This document shows positions 16,745 to 25,948 of a stretch of DNA of 64,000 nucleotides, piece after piece. Below the pieces are notes generated by a model. That model saw nothing but the letters and a program-made list of their open reading frames with translations. It searched no databases and had not been told where the DNA came from. Source of the DNA: DTU019 sp050949825 (GTDB lineage Bacteria > Bacillota > Syntrophomonadia > Syntrophomonadales > Syntrophomonadaceae); assembly GCA_050949825.1 (NCBI GenBank), contig JBMNGL010000001.1:372001-436000 (forward strand), written 5' to 3'. The position numbers and the translations under genes were made by a program. How positions within the stretch are numbered: position 1 is the first letter of the stretch; each line of letters opens with the position of its first letter.

Positions 16745-17230
16745 ATGGTCAGGCCACTGTTAGACGAGATCGTTGCCAATTTCAACCTGCAGCTGCAGCT
16801 TTACCGAGAAATGGGGGAGCAGTCGCAACGGCAACTGGCGGCTCTGCAAGACAGCTTAAGCTATGAGGACCTCAACCCTATCCTGGATCGGCGTCGGCAG
16901 CTGCTGCAGGATCTGGATCGATTGAATGCGCGCAATCGAGAAATACAGCAAGAGGTGCTCAATAAGCTGGATCTTAAAGGGTTTACCCTGTCCCAACTCA
17001 AGCAGCGCCTCGACAGTGATGAACTGGCTCCTTTAGAACTGCTTATCGACCAGCTGGGCTTGCTGTTGCGCCGCATCACGGCCACCGATAATCAGAACCA
17101 GCGTCTGATGGCTATGAGGCAGGTGGCGGGGATGGAAAAGAAAGCGCCTGTGGCAAATCACATCCAGGTGCGCCAGGCTTATGAGCAGGCTGTGCAGCAA
17201 AAAAAGGATAGGGACAGCAAATCGGAATAA
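16745..17230 (+). CDS. FlgN/FliT-like coiled-coil flagellar protein
   Basis: 161 residues of charged, Gln-rich coiled coil with DRRRQLLQDLDRLN near the middle, a pattern common in FlgN-type chaperones. ATG 16745 with GGGGGA at 16732-16737 is preferred over ATG 16730, which lies in front of the ribosome site. Its last 44 codons and terminator are tandemly duplicated downstream (17301-17503), leaving a headless copy of the 3' end. It ends the fliS transcript. Confidence 0.65.
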   Translation: MVRPLLDEIVANFNLQLQLYREMGEQSQRQLAALQDSLSYEDLNPILDRRRQLLQDLDRLNARNREIQQEVLNKLDLKGFTLSQLKQRLDSDELAPLELLIDQLGLLLRRITATDNQNQRLMAMRQVAGMEKKAPVANHIQVRQAYEQAVQQKKDRDSKSE

Positions 17231-17253
17231 ATGGCTTCAAATAAGCTGTAATC

Positions 17254-17286
17254 GGCCAGGAAGAGTAGTCTTCTTGCCTTTTTTTT
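17254..17286 (+). terminator. Rho-independent terminator of the fliS run
   Basis: GGCCAGGAAG pairs with CTTCTTGCC (one bulge, one G-T) and is followed by an eight-T run. Confidence 0.75.
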
Positions 17287-17456
17287 GGCAACGTATATAA
17301 CCAGCGTCTGATGGACAGGCGGCAGGTGGCAGGGATGGAAAAGAAAGCGCCTGTGGCAAATCACATCCAGGTGCGCCAGGCTTATGAACAGGCCGTGCAG
17401 CAAAAAAAGGATAAGGGCAGCAAATCTGAATAAATGGCTTTAAACAAGCTGTAAAC

Positions 17457-17488
17457 GGCCAGGAAGAGTAGTCTTCTTGCCTTTTTTG
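17457..17488 (+). terminator. Duplicated terminator
   Basis: Second copy of the same hairpin, created by the 203-base tandem duplication; followed by TTTTTTG. Confidence 0.75.
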
Positions 17489-17594
17489 TTGGCAACGTAT
17501 ATAATAGGCAGTACGGGTCAGCGGGTATACTGGGTCACAAGGTATGCTTTAGACCGGGAAAGCAATTTAAAGTTAAAGCGAGGGATTTTATCAC

Positions 17595-17879
17595 ATGTTT
17601 GAGGACAAGAGTTTAATATGCGAGGACTGCGGGCAAGAGTTCATCTTTACTTCCGGTGAACAAGAATTCTATCATCAGAAGGGATTTGAAAACCAGCCCA
17701 AGCGCTGTAAAGAATGCAGGATACAGCGCAGGAATTCCCGCAATGGTAAGAGCCGTGAGATGTTTGAAGCGGTATGTGCTAAATGTGGAGCTGAGACCCA
17801 GGTTCCCTTTAGACCGGTGGAAGATAGACCTGTTTACTGTCTGCAGTGCTTCCAGGAACAGAGGCAGGCAGCATTTTAA
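17595..17879 (+). CDS. Zinc-ribbon protein (two CxxC pairs per half)
   Basis: 94 residues with CEDCGQEF, CKECR, CAKCGAE and CLQC, i.e. four CxxC motifs forming two zinc knuckles. The first half (ICEDCGQEFIFTSGEQEFY) is the conserved pattern of a widespread small zinc-ribbon family often found in anaerobes. The function is unknown; nucleic-acid or protein binding is possible. It is monocistronic, closed by a strong terminator. No clear ribosome site (GAGGGATTTTATCAC) but the spacing of GAGGGA is acceptable. Confidence 0.8.
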   Translation: MFEDKSLICEDCGQEFIFTSGEQEFYHQKGFENQPKRCKECRIQRRNSRNGKSREMFEAVCAKCGAETQVPFRPVEDRPVYCLQCFQEQRQAAF

Positions 17880-17889
17880 TAAGCGGCTA

Positions 17890-17918
17890 GACCGGGCTTT
17901 AAGCCCGGTTTATTTTTT
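17890..17918 (+). terminator. Rho-independent terminator after the zinc-ribbon gene
   Basis: ACCGGGCTT and AAGCCCGGT pair perfectly and are followed by TTATTTTTT. Confidence 0.9.
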
Positions 17919-18035
17919 GCTCATTTATGGATATTCGCCGCCCGTTTGTATACAACTAATAATAGGCAAATCTAACTGGAGAAAATATGCGACCCATTGT
18001 AAAATAGAAGGTAACAACGGGAAAGGAGTGGTTGC

Positions 18036-18572
18036 ATGAGGTTCGAAATCAGAGGCAAAAACATCGATGTAACAGAAGCCCTCAAGGAATACACCACCAA
18101 GCGGCTTTCCAAGTTGGAGAAATACTTCGATGACACCCGTGATGCTCAGGTTGCCATGTCCGTAGAGGGAGACCGTCACAAAGTGGAGGTGACAATACCG
18201 TTAAACGGGATCATTCTGCGGGGAGAAGAATCCAGCGACGATATGTACAGCTCCATCGACCTGGTCGAAGAGAAGCTGGAGAAGCAGTTGGACAAATACA
18301 AAACCAAACTCAATAAAAGCCACCGTGCTTCTGGCTTGAAAAAGGCCCTGCTGGAAAACTCCTCCGCTGTCAACGCTCCGGTGGAAAAGTTTAAAATCGT
18401 ACGCACCAAGCGATTCGCTTTAAAGCCCATGGATGAAGAAGAAGCCATCATGCAGATGAACCTTTTGGGACACAACTTCTTTGTATTCTTTAATGCCAAT
18501 ACCGATGAGGTGAATGTGGTTTACAAGCGCAAGGACTGCAATTACGGCCTGATTGAACCCTGGTTCGATTAG
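18036..18572 (+). CDS. hpf: Ribosome hibernation-promoting factor, long form
   Basis: 178 residues. Residues 1-100 are the ribosome-binding domain (EIRGKNIDVTEALKEYTTKRLSKLEKYF), and 115-175 the C-terminal domain that lets long HPF dimerise ribosomes (VRTKRFALKPMDEEEAIMQMN, LLGHNFFVFFN). Family knowledge: it converts 70S ribosomes to inactive 100S dimers in stationary phase. ATG 18036 follows AAAGGAGTGG. It precedes secA as in Bacillus (yvyD-secA-prfB). Confidence 0.95.
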   Translation: MRFEIRGKNIDVTEALKEYTTKRLSKLEKYFDDTRDAQVAMSVEGDRHKVEVTIPLNGIILRGEESSDDMYSSIDLVEEKLEKQLDKYKTKLNKSHRASGLKKALLENSSAVNAPVEKFKIVRTKRFALKPMDEEEAIMQMNLLGHNFFVFFNANTDEVNVVYKRKDCNYGLIEPWFD

Positions 18573-18601
18573 TTGCCGCGGCTTTGGCAGAGTGCTACTA
18601 T
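18573..18601 (+). promoter_or_regulatory. Candidate sigma-A promoter for secA
   Basis: TTGCCG (18573-18578) and TACTAT (18596-18601) are exactly 17 bases apart, with four of six matches each. A start of transcription near 18608 would lie just ahead of the hairpin at 18626-18652. Confidence 0.35.
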
Positions 18602-18625
18602 AGAAATATCGAATAAATGCAATAC

Positions 18626-18652
18626 AAGGAACCGTAAGGTTCCTTTTTTTTG
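18626..18652 (+). terminator. Rho-independent terminator between hpf and secA
   Basis: AAGGAACC and GGTTCCTT flank a GTAA loop and are followed by a T run. It ends 18 bases before secA, so it closes the hpf transcript; if the promoter at 18573-18601 is real it would also sit inside the secA leader and reduce read-through. Confidence 0.8.
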
Positions 18653-18670
18653 AAGTGAGGTATATGCAAA

Positions 18671-21163
18671 ATGTTTAAGAATTTTATTAAAAAGCTGCTC
18701 GATGACACGGAAAAAGAGGTGCGCAAATACAGTAAAACGGTGCAGATCATCAATAGCCTGGAGCCGCAGATGCAGGCCCTGCCGGAAGAGGCTTTCCCCT
18801 TAAAAACCCAGGAATTCAGAGATCGCCTGCAAAATGGGGAAACCCTGCAAGAGCTGCTCCCGGAGGCCTTTGCCCTGGTAAGAGAAGCGGCGCGACGCAC
18901 CCTGGGCATGCGCCATTTTGATGTTCAGCTCATCGGCGGCATGGTATTGCACGATGGTCGTATTGCCGAGATGAAAACCGGTGAGGGCAAAACCCTGGTG
19001 GCCACCCTGCCCGCCTATCTGAATGCCCTGGAAGGCAAAGGGGTGCATATCGTTACCGTCAACGACTACCTGGCCAGCCGTGACGCCAATTGGATGAGTC
19101 CCATATATCAGTATTGCGGCCTGTGCGTGGGGTTGATTGTACACGGCCTCAATTATACGGAAAGGAAAATGGCCTATCTCAGCGATATCACCTATGCCAC
19201 CAACAATGAATTGGGTTTTGACTATCTGCGTGACAATATGGTGCCCGCTGCCGAGAATATGGTGCAAAGAGACCTCAATTATGCCATCATTGACGAGGTC
19301 GACTCCATCCTCATCGACGAAGCCCGCACCCCCTTGATTATCTCCGGGGAGGGCGACAAGCCCACCGGACTTTACTATCAAATCGCCAAATTTGTGCCCC
19401 GCCTGGCAGTAGAGCAGGATTATATCGTGGATGAAAAAGCACATCTGGCCACCCTGACCGAGGAGGGGGTGCGCAAGGTGGAGAAAAGCTTTGGCATTGA
19501 TAACCTGTCCGACAACATGGAAGTGGCCCATCATATCAATCAAGGCCTGAAGGCCCATGCCCTGATGAAACGGGATCGGGATTATGTAGTCAAAGACGAT
19601 CAGGTCGTTATAGTTGATGAGTTTACCGGGCGCTTAATGTTTGGGCGCCGTTACAGCGACGGACTGCATCAGGCCATAGAGGCCAAGGAAGGGGTTAAAA
19701 TCGAAAAGGAATCGCAAACCCTGGCTACCATCACCTTCCAGAACTATTTCCGCATGTATCAAAAGCTGGCCGGGATGACCGGTACCGCCAAAACCGAAGA
19801 AGAGGAATTTCGCAAGATTTACGGCATGGATGTTCTCGCCATCCCCACCAATATGGAGATGATCAGAGATGACAAACCTGATGTGATATACCGCACCGAG
19901 GCCGGCAAGTTCAATGCCGTGATTGAGGATATCGTAGAGCGCCATCAACTCGGCCAGCCGGTCCTGGTAGGCACCATCTCCATTGAAAAATCGGAGCTGT
20001 TGAGCAATCTCTTGAGCAAGCGCGGGGTCAAACACCAGGTCTTGAATGCCAAGCACCATGAGAAAGAAGCCCAGATTATTGCCCAGGCCGGTCAAAAGGA
20101 TGCAGTGACCATTGCCACCAATATGGCGGGCCGCGGTACCGATATCGTACTCGGGGATGGGGTGCAGGAACTGGGCGGTCTGTATGTACTGGGAACCGAA
20201 CGCCATGAAGCCCGGCGCATCGACAATCAGCTGCGGGGGCGTTCCGGTCGTCAGGGAGATCCCGGCTTATCCCGTTTCTATGTATCCCTGGAAGACGATT
20301 TAATGCGTTTGTTCGGCGGCTCCACCATCGAGGGGATCATGGATCGTATGGGAATGGATGACGATATGCCCATTGAGCACAATATGGTCAGCAAAGGCCT
20401 GGAAAACGCGCAAAAAAAGGTGGAATCCCGCAACTTTGGTATAAGAAAAAACGTCCTGGAATACGATGATGTTATTAACCAGCAAAGGGAAGTGATCTAC
20501 GGGGAGAGAAAAAAGGTCCTCTCTGGAGAAGACCTTAAAGAGACGGTCTCCAGTATGATCGATGATGTCATAGATGCAGTGGTGGAGTCTTTTGCCGGAG
20601 AGGCCAAATGGTCTGATGAATGGGATTTGAACGGGTTGATGACCTACCTGGAGCAGCATGTTATTCCGGCCCCGGGCTTCACGGCGGAGAGCTTGAAAGG
20701 GCAAACCCGGGAAGCAGTCAAGGAGTTCTTGCAGGAACAAACCCACAGCCTTTATGAAAGCCGGGAACAGGAAATGGGTGCAGAAATCATGCGTGAACTG
20801 GAACGGCGCATTCTGCTGCACTTCATTGATCAGAAGTGGATGGATCATATAGATGCCATGGATCAGCTTCGCAATGGCATTTCCCTGCGTGCTTACGGGC
20901 AAAAAGACCCCCTGGTGGAATACAAATTTGAGGCCTATGAAGCCTTTCAGGCTATGGTATACAGCATCAAGGAAGATGTGGTGCGTTTTGTGCTGCGGGT
21001 CAAGGTAATGCAAGCACCCGAAGAGCGCAAGACAGTAGTCTACAGCAACAGTGAGGAAGGCAGCCGCAAACCGGTGCGCAGCAAGAAAATCGGGCGCAAT
21101 GAGCCCTGTCCCTGTGGCAGTGGCAAAAAGTACAAACAGTGTTGTGGAAGAGAGGGTAATTAA
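18671..21163 (+). CDS. secA: Preprotein translocase ATPase SecA
   Basis: 830 residues, normal for Gram-positive SecA. Walker A is AEMKTGEGKT (near residue 100), the DEAD-type Walker B is in IDEVDSILIDEART, and the second motor domain has NMAGRGTDIVLG and QLRGRSGRQGDPG. The C-terminal zinc/SecB-type tail CPCGSGKKYKQCC is present. Family knowledge: it drives secretory proteins through SecYEG, whose SecG is encoded at 56228. ATG 18671 has AGTGAGG upstream. motA overlaps the last base of its stop codon. Confidence 0.97.
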   Translation: MFKNFIKKLLDDTEKEVRKYSKTVQIINSLEPQMQALPEEAFPLKTQEFRDRLQNGETLQELLPEAFALVREAARRTLGMRHFDVQLIGGMVLHDGRIAEMKTGEGKTLVATLPAYLNALEGKGVHIVTVNDYLASRDANWMSPIYQYCGLCVGLIVHGLNYTERKMAYLSDITYATNNELGFDYLRDNMVPAAENMVQRDLNYAIIDEVDSILIDEARTPLIISGEGDKPTGLYYQIAKFVPRLAVEQDYIVDEKAHLATLTEEGVRKVEKSFGIDNLSDNMEVAHHINQGLKAHALMKRDRDYVVKDDQVVIVDEFTGRLMFGRRYSDGLHQAIEAKEGVKIEKESQTLATITFQNYFRMYQKLAGMTGTAKTEEEEFRKIYGMDVLAIPTNMEMIRDDKPDVIYRTEAGKFNAVIEDIVERHQLGQPVLVGTISIEKSELLSNLLSKRGVKHQVLNAKHHEKEAQIIAQAGQKDAVTIATNMAGRGTDIVLGDGVQELGGLYVLGTERHEARRIDNQLRGRSGRQGDPGLSRFYVSLEDDLMRLFGGSTIEGIMDRMGMDDDMPIEHNMVSKGLENAQKKVESRNFGIRKNVLEYDDVINQQREVIYGERKKVLSGEDLKETVSSMIDDVIDAVVESFAGEAKWSDEWDLNGLMTYLEQHVIPAPGFTAESLKGQTREAVKEFLQEQTHSLYESREQEMGAEIMRELERRILLHFIDQKWMDHIDAMDQLRNGISLRAYGQKDPLVEYKFEAYEAFQAMVYSIKEDVVRFVLRVKVMQAPEERKTVVYSNSEEGSRKPVRSKKIGRNEPCPCGSGKKYKQCCGREGN

Positions 21164-21957
21164 TGGATATTGCGACACTCATCGGATTGCTTATCGGTAT
21201 TGCCGGTTTGGTCGGGGGATTTCTGCTGGAAGGCGGCACTGCCGGCATGCTCTGGGTGCATACCGCCTTTATCATAGTTGTGGGCGGTACGATAGGGGCG
21301 ACCATAATCGGATACTCCATGGATGAACTGAAGAAAATGGGGTATTTTTTCAAACTGGTATTCAATGATAAAAGAATTGATTATTTAAGCGTCCTGGAGA
21401 CCCTGGTTGAAACCGCCGACAAGGCTCGGCGTGAAGGACTGCTCAGCCTGGAGAGCCAGCTGGCAGAGATCGATAGTCCCTTTATGGCCCGGGGTCTGCA
21501 GCTGGTTATTGATGGCACCGATCCGGAATTAACCCGCAGTATGCTGGAAATGGAAATCGAAGCCTTTGAAAAAGAGGAGCTGGTCGGTTCGCAAATATTT
21601 ATGACCGCCGGCGGTTTTGCCCCCACCATGGGTATTATCGGTACTGTCATGGGGCTGGTGCATGTTCTCAGCAATCTAACCGATCCTGATCAACTGGCCG
21701 GGGCTATAGCGGTAGCCTTTCTGGCCACCCTCTACGGGGTTGCATCAGCCAATGTTATCTGGATACCTTTTGGCACCAAGTGCAAAATGAAGGCTAACAA
21801 GCAGGTGTTGTTGATGGAATTGATCCTGGAAGGGGTCTTATCCATTCAAGCCGGAGAAAATCCCCGTGTTATCAGGGAGAAATTAATGACCTTCCTGCCC
21901 ACCGACATCCGCAAAGCCTCCGATGAGCAGCAGAAAAAGCTGGAAATGGGGATGTAG
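21163..21957 (+). CDS. motA: Flagellar motor stator protein MotA/MotP
   Basis: 264 residues with four hydrophobic segments (about 2-22, 27-48, 145-170, 178-200) and the cytoplasmic loop between the second and third. The motif GFAPTMGIIGTVMGLVHVL marks the third helix and the conserved Pro that couples to MotB. The ATG overlaps the secA stop (TAATG), so it is read from the secA transcript. Whether ions are H+ or Na+ is uncertain. In Bacillus no stator genes lie here. Confidence 0.92.
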   Translation: MDIATLIGLLIGIAGLVGGFLLEGGTAGMLWVHTAFIIVVGGTIGATIIGYSMDELKKMGYFFKLVFNDKRIDYLSVLETLVETADKARREGLLSLESQLAEIDSPFMARGLQLVIDGTDPELTRSMLEMEIEAFEKEELVGSQIFMTAGGFAPTMGIIGTVMGLVHVLSNLTDPDQLAGAIAVAFLATLYGVASANVIWIPFGTKCKMKANKQVLLMELILEGVLSIQAGENPRVIREKLMTFLPTDIRKASDEQQKKLEMGM

Positions 21958-21960
21958 CTC

Positions 21961-22806
21961 ATGGCTCGATCCAGTCGCAGAAAAAAGAAAGGTGATCATG
22001 GTGAAGAAAGCGGGGGTATGGAGCGCTGGTTGATTACTTATGCTGATCTGATCACCCTGTTGCTGATCTTCTTTATCCTCATGTATACCATGAGCCAGGT
22101 GAATGTGCAAAAATATTCGGCAGTGGCTAATTCCCTCAGTCTGGTTTTAACCGGTCAGGCCATGTCGGTTTTGGATACCCAGGGGCCTTCTTTAATTGAA
22201 GGCTTATCCGGTCAGGATATGCCCCAGAACCAGGACAGCATAGAACAGGCGCAATTGGAAGAAGTGAAACAACTGGTGGCAGAATTTATTCAGGCCAAGG
22301 ACCAGGAAGCCGAACATGGCATAACCAGCAGCCAGGCCACCAGGCTCAGTGAACATATTATCGTTTATGAGCAGGAGCGCGGTCTGGTGATAAGCTTTAA
22401 GGATGCCCTGCTATTTCCCAGCGGTTCTGATCAGTTGACCGCACCGGCCCGCGACATCATTGTCGAGCTGGGCCAGGCCCTGGTGCTCTTGCCCAACTAT
22501 ATTCGGGTGGAAGGGCACACCGACGACCTGCCCATAAAAACCAATCGCTTTGCATCCAACTGGGAACTTTCGGTATTGCGGGCTGCTACGGTGGTGCATG
22601 TTTTGAGCGAAGCGGCCCACATCCCTCCTGACCGGCTGGCCATCATCGGTTACGGGCAGTACCGTCCGCTGGTTCCCAACGAAAGCGATGCTTTCCGGGC
22701 CATGAACCGCCGTGTGGATATCGTTATTCTCAAGAAAAAATACGATTATTTCGAACCGCCCCGCCTGCAGGAGGGGGCCCCAAACGGCGATGCTGCTCTG
22801 CAGTAA
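21961..22806 (+). CDS. motB: Flagellar motor stator protein MotB/MotS
   Basis: 281 residues: one membrane helix near 22-42 with the ion-carrying Asp in ITYADLITLL, a plug-like segment, and a C-terminal OmpA-type peptidoglycan-binding domain (IRVEGHTDDLPI, LAIIGYGQYRPLVPN, NRRVDIVI). It starts three bases after motA. Family knowledge: anchors the stator to the wall. It provides the only motor component in the window; the rotor genes must lie elsewhere. Confidence 0.93.
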   Translation: MARSSRRKKKGDHGEESGGMERWLITYADLITLLLIFFILMYTMSQVNVQKYSAVANSLSLVLTGQAMSVLDTQGPSLIEGLSGQDMPQNQDSIEQAQLEEVKQLVAEFIQAKDQEAEHGITSSQATRLSEHIIVYEQERGLVISFKDALLFPSGSDQLTAPARDIIVELGQALVLLPNYIRVEGHTDDLPIKTNRFASNWELSVLRAATVVHVLSEAAHIPPDRLAIIGYGQYRPLVPNESDAFRAMNRRVDIVILKKKYDYFEPPRLQEGAPNGDAALQ

Positions 22807-22893
22807 ACCGGCCTTCAATCATTACCTGGCGGTGACTGCTTGCATTAAGGTTTAAAAACATGCTAACTTAAAGTCAACCATAAATATTAAAGT

Positions 22894-22926
22894 AAACCAC
22901 CGGCTTATGATATCCGGTGGTTTTAC
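22894..22926 (+). terminator. Probable terminator after motB
   Basis: AAACCACCGG pairs with CCGGTGGTTT around a nine-base loop, followed by the TTTT that forms part of the stem end. It separates secA-motAB from prfB. Confidence 0.65.
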
Positions 22927-22956
22927 GAGAGATTAGAATTTTTAGTGAAGGGGGAA

Positions 22957-24064
22957 ATGGATTTGTTGGAGGATCCTAAATCAACCTGTCAGGAAATGAT
23001 TATGCGTTTGACCGAAATGGGGAATTCTCTTTGACATCGCCAACTTGAGGCAGCAGATCTTACAATTGGAGGAACAGACCACCCGGGATGGCTTCTGGGA
23101 TGACCATCAAGAGGCCCACCAGGTCAACAAGCAGATCAGGCATTTACAGGAAGAGGTAGACCGCTACCAGCAGTTGCTGGAAGAGGCCTGTTATCTGCGG
23201 GAAATGCTGGAGATGGCCGATAATGAGCAAGATTCGGAGTTGCTCCAAGAGGTATCAAGAGAACTGGAAGACCTGCAGCAACGCTTCCGGGAGTATCAGC
23301 TCCTGATTTTGTTTTCTGGCGAACATGATAAAAGTGATGGCATTGTTTCCTTGCATGCCGGCGCCGGCGGTACTGAAGCCCAGGACTGGGTGGAAATGCT
23401 TTTGCGTATGTATACCCGTTGGGCGGAAGCAGCCGGGTACCAGGTGCAGGTTTTATATCTGCTGCCGGGTGATGAGGCCGGGGTGAAGAGTGTGACCCTG
23501 CTAGTTAAAGGTGATTATGCTTATGGCAAGCTGAAATGCGAGCAAGGGGTGCATCGCCTCATTCGGGTGTCCCCTTTTGATTCCACGGGCCGCCGCCACA
23601 CCTCCTTCGCATCCTTGAATGTTTTGCCGGAAATCAGTGCCGAGGTACAGATAAAGATCAACCCCGAGGAACTGCGTATCGATACCTATCGCTCCAGTGG
23701 GGCCGGTGGGCAGCATGTCAACAAAACCGATTCGGCGGTGCGCATCACCCACATCCCCACCGGGATAGTGGTGCAGTGCCAGAATGAACGTTCACAGCAT
23801 GCCAATCGCCTGGCGGCCATGAAGATCTTAACCGCGCGCTTATATGAGTTAAAGCAGAAAGAAATCGAAGCAAACCTGGAGAACTTAAAAGGGGAATATA
23901 AAGAAATCGCCTGGGGCAGCCAAATTCGCACTTATACCTTAAACCCTTTCAGCCTTATTAAGGACCATCGCACCGGCTGGGAAGAAGGCAATGTGCAGGC
24001 GGTGTTGGATGGCAAGCTGGATGATTTTATCTATGCCTGTCTGGCCAAAAAGGCGGAAAAATAA
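22957..24064 (+). CDS. prfB: Peptide chain release factor 2 (with programmed +1 frameshift)
   Basis: The gene is read as 22957-23031 joined to 23033-24064, giving about 369 residues. The first frame stops at an in-frame TGA (23032-23034) after 25 codons, in the context CTTTGAC; skipping one T continues as FDIANLRQQI. The rest has the release motif SPFDSTGRR and the catalytic GGQ (SSGAGGQHVNKTD). ATG 22957 follows GGGGGAAA. Family knowledge: RF2 reads TGA, so low RF2 favours the shift and restores supply. prfB follows secA as in Bacillus, with motAB inserted between. Confidence 0.97.
23017..23035 (+). promoter_or_regulatory. prfB +1 recoding site
   Basis: ATGGGG (23017-23022) acts as the internal Shine-Dalgarno-like element, followed by the slippery CTT TGA C at 23029-23035. 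The layout is that of the conserved RF2 autoregulatory frameshift, although the usual AGGGGG is here TGGGGA. Confidence 0.9.
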
Positions 24065-24077
24065 AAACGAGGTGGCT

Positions 24078-24911
24078 ATGGTGAAAGATTTCGGTCAACA
24101 GCAGGTACAGCTGCTGGAGGATCAGGCTCGCGAGGTGCGCCGGCAGATAATAACCATGCTGGGGCAGGCCGGTTCAGGCCATACTGGCGGTTCCCTGGGG
24201 GCGGCTGACATTGTAACCGTGCTTTATTTTTGGGAAATGAATATTGACCCGGCCCGGCCTGATTGGGAAGATCGGGATCGTTTTGTGCTCAGCAAAGGCC
24301 ATGCTGCGCCGTTGCTGTACGCTGCCCTGGCCGGACGGGGTTTTTTCCCGCCTGAATACCTGCCCACTTTGAGGAAGCTGGGCAGTCCTTTACAAGGGCA
24401 CCCTGATCGCAGCAAATTGGCCGGGGTGGAAGCCTCTACCGGATCACTGGGACAGGGCATTTCCTGGGCGGTGGGCATGGCCCTGGCAGGCAAGCTGGAT
24501 GACAAGGATTATCGTGTCTATACCCTTTTGGGCGATGGGGAACTGGAAGAAGGCATGGTTTGGGAAGCTGCCATGGCTGCTGCCCATTACCGGCTGGACA
24601 ATCTGGTCGCCTTTATTGATTTTAATGGTTTACAGATTGACGGGCCGGTAGGGCAGGTCTTATCCCCGCTGCCTATTCCCAGTAAATTTGCGGCCTTCGG
24701 CTGGGAGGTGCTGCAGATTGACGGCCATGATCTGCGCCAGATTATGCAAGCCTTACACTGCGCCCGCCAGGTCAAAGGCAAGCCTACTGCCATTGTCGCC
24801 CGAACCATCAAAGGCAAGGGCTGCTCCTTCATGGAAAATCAGGTGGACTGGCATGGGGTCGCACCCAAGGGCGAAGAGATTGAACAGGCCCTGGCTGAAC
24901 TGCAGGATTGA
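24078..24911 (+). CDS. Transketolase, N-terminal (thiamine-diphosphate-binding) subunit
   Basis: 277 residues, half a normal transketolase. It has the diphosphate/metal motif GDGELEEGMVWEA ending in N (FIDFNGLQIDG) and the His-containing substrate loops (SGHTGGSLGAAD, LSKGHAAPLLY). ATG 24078 follows CGAGGTGG. The partner with the pyrimidine domain is the next gene. Together they would move two-carbon units between sugar phosphates in the non-oxidative pentose phosphate pathway. Split transketolases are common in Clostridia and archaea. Related two-gene enzymes (for example apulose-type) exist, so the substrate is inferred. Confidence 0.92.
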   Translation: MVKDFGQQQVQLLEDQAREVRRQIITMLGQAGSGHTGGSLGAADIVTVLYFWEMNIDPARPDWEDRDRFVLSKGHAAPLLYAALAGRGFFPPEYLPTLRKLGSPLQGHPDRSKLAGVEASTGSLGQGISWAVGMALAGKLDDKDYRVYTLLGDGELEEGMVWEAAMAAAHYRLDNLVAFIDFNGLQIDGPVGQVLSPLPIPSKFAAFGWEVLQIDGHDLRQIMQALHCARQVKGKPTAIVARTIKGKGCSFMENQVDWHGVAPKGEEIEQALAELQD

Positions 24912-24980
24912 GCGCATTTTGAGAAATTTAACTATTGGCCCCGGCCAATATGACATAAAGCTGTTAAGGAGGATATTGCC

Positions 24981-25916
24981 TTGGAAAAACAGGCTACCCG
25001 GGACGCCTATGGAAAGGCCTTAGTGGAACTGGGAAAACAACATGGGGATGTGGTGGTGCTGGATGCTGACCTATCCAAGTCCACCAAAACCGCCCAATTT
25101 GCCAAAACGTTTCCCCGGCGCTTTATCAATGCCGGGATTGCGGAGCAGAACATGATGGGCATGGCGGCCGGGTTGGCCAGCGCCGGGAAAGTGGTGTACG
25201 CCAGCACCTTTGCCATATTTGCCACCGGACGCGCCTTTGAAGCAGTGAGGAACTCCATCGCCTACAGTAAAATGAATGTCAAGATTTGCGCCACTCATGC
25301 CGGCTTGACCGTTGGGGAAGACGGCGGTTCTCATCAAAGCGTGGAAGATATAGCTTTAATGCGCTGTGTGCCCAATATGACTGTGATTGTTCCCGCCGAT
25401 GGGGTGAGCGCCAGGCAGGCAGTTTTCGAGCTCTATAAGCTGCAGGGACCGGCCTATCTGCGCCTGGGGCGCCCGGCAGTACCGGTCATATATGATGAAG
25501 CCACGCCCTTCTCGATTGGCAAGGCCAGGGTGCATGGCCAGGGGCGGGATGCCACCATCATCGCTTGCGGCATCATGGTTGCCAAAGCCCTGGAAGCGGC
25601 CCAAATACTGGCCCGGGAGAATATCGAGGTTGCGGTGGTGGATATGCACACCATTAAACCCCTGGATGAGGAGGTCATCATCAGGCAGGCCCGGAGCAGC
25701 GGAGCCATCCTTACCGTTGAGGAGCACAGCGTCATCGGCGGCCTGGGCAGCGCCGTATGTGAGACGGTATCTGCCCACTTTCCGGTGCCGGTGGTGCGTA
25801 TGGGTATTAATGATGTTTTTGGCCAGTCTGGTGAACCGGATCAACTGCTGGCTTACTATGGCCTAACTGTCGAAAAAATAGTGAAAAATGTCCGGGATTT
25901 ATTAAGAAAAAAATAA
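24981..25916 (+). CDS. Transketolase, C-terminal (pyrimidine-binding) subunit
   Basis: 311 residues: the pyrimidine domain with catalytic Glu in FINAGIAEQNMMGMAAG, and a C-terminal transketolase domain (VDMHTIKPLDEE, VEEHSVIGGLGSAV). The start is TTG 24981 with AAGGAGGA at 24967-24974; no ATG fits better. The 69-base spacer after the N-terminal subunit has no promoter I can see, so the two are probably one operon. A terminator follows. Confidence 0.92.
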   Translation: MEKQATRDAYGKALVELGKQHGDVVVLDADLSKSTKTAQFAKTFPRRFINAGIAEQNMMGMAAGLASAGKVVYASTFAIFATGRAFEAVRNSIAYSKMNVKICATHAGLTVGEDGGSHQSVEDIALMRCVPNMTVIVPADGVSARQAVFELYKLQGPAYLRLGRPAVPVIYDEATPFSIGKARVHGQGRDATIIACGIMVAKALEAAQILARENIEVAVVDMHTIKPLDEEVIIRQARSSGAILTVEEHSVIGGLGSAVCETVSAHFPVPVVRMGINDVFGQSGEPDQLLAYYGLTVEKIVKNVRDLLRKK

Positions 25917-25948
25917 AACATTAAAAGGATTTGTGGCTATTTTTGTAG

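Larger units (their letters stand above)
17098..17503 (+). repeat. Tandem duplication of a gene 3' end with its terminator
   Basis: Unit 1 (17098-17300) and unit 2 (17301-17503) are each 203 bases long and about 90% or more identical. Both contain the last codons of the upstream gene, the spacer, and the terminator hairpin. Unit 2 has no start, so it is a gene fragment. Differences are mostly substitutions with small length changes in T runs. Confidence 0.95.
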
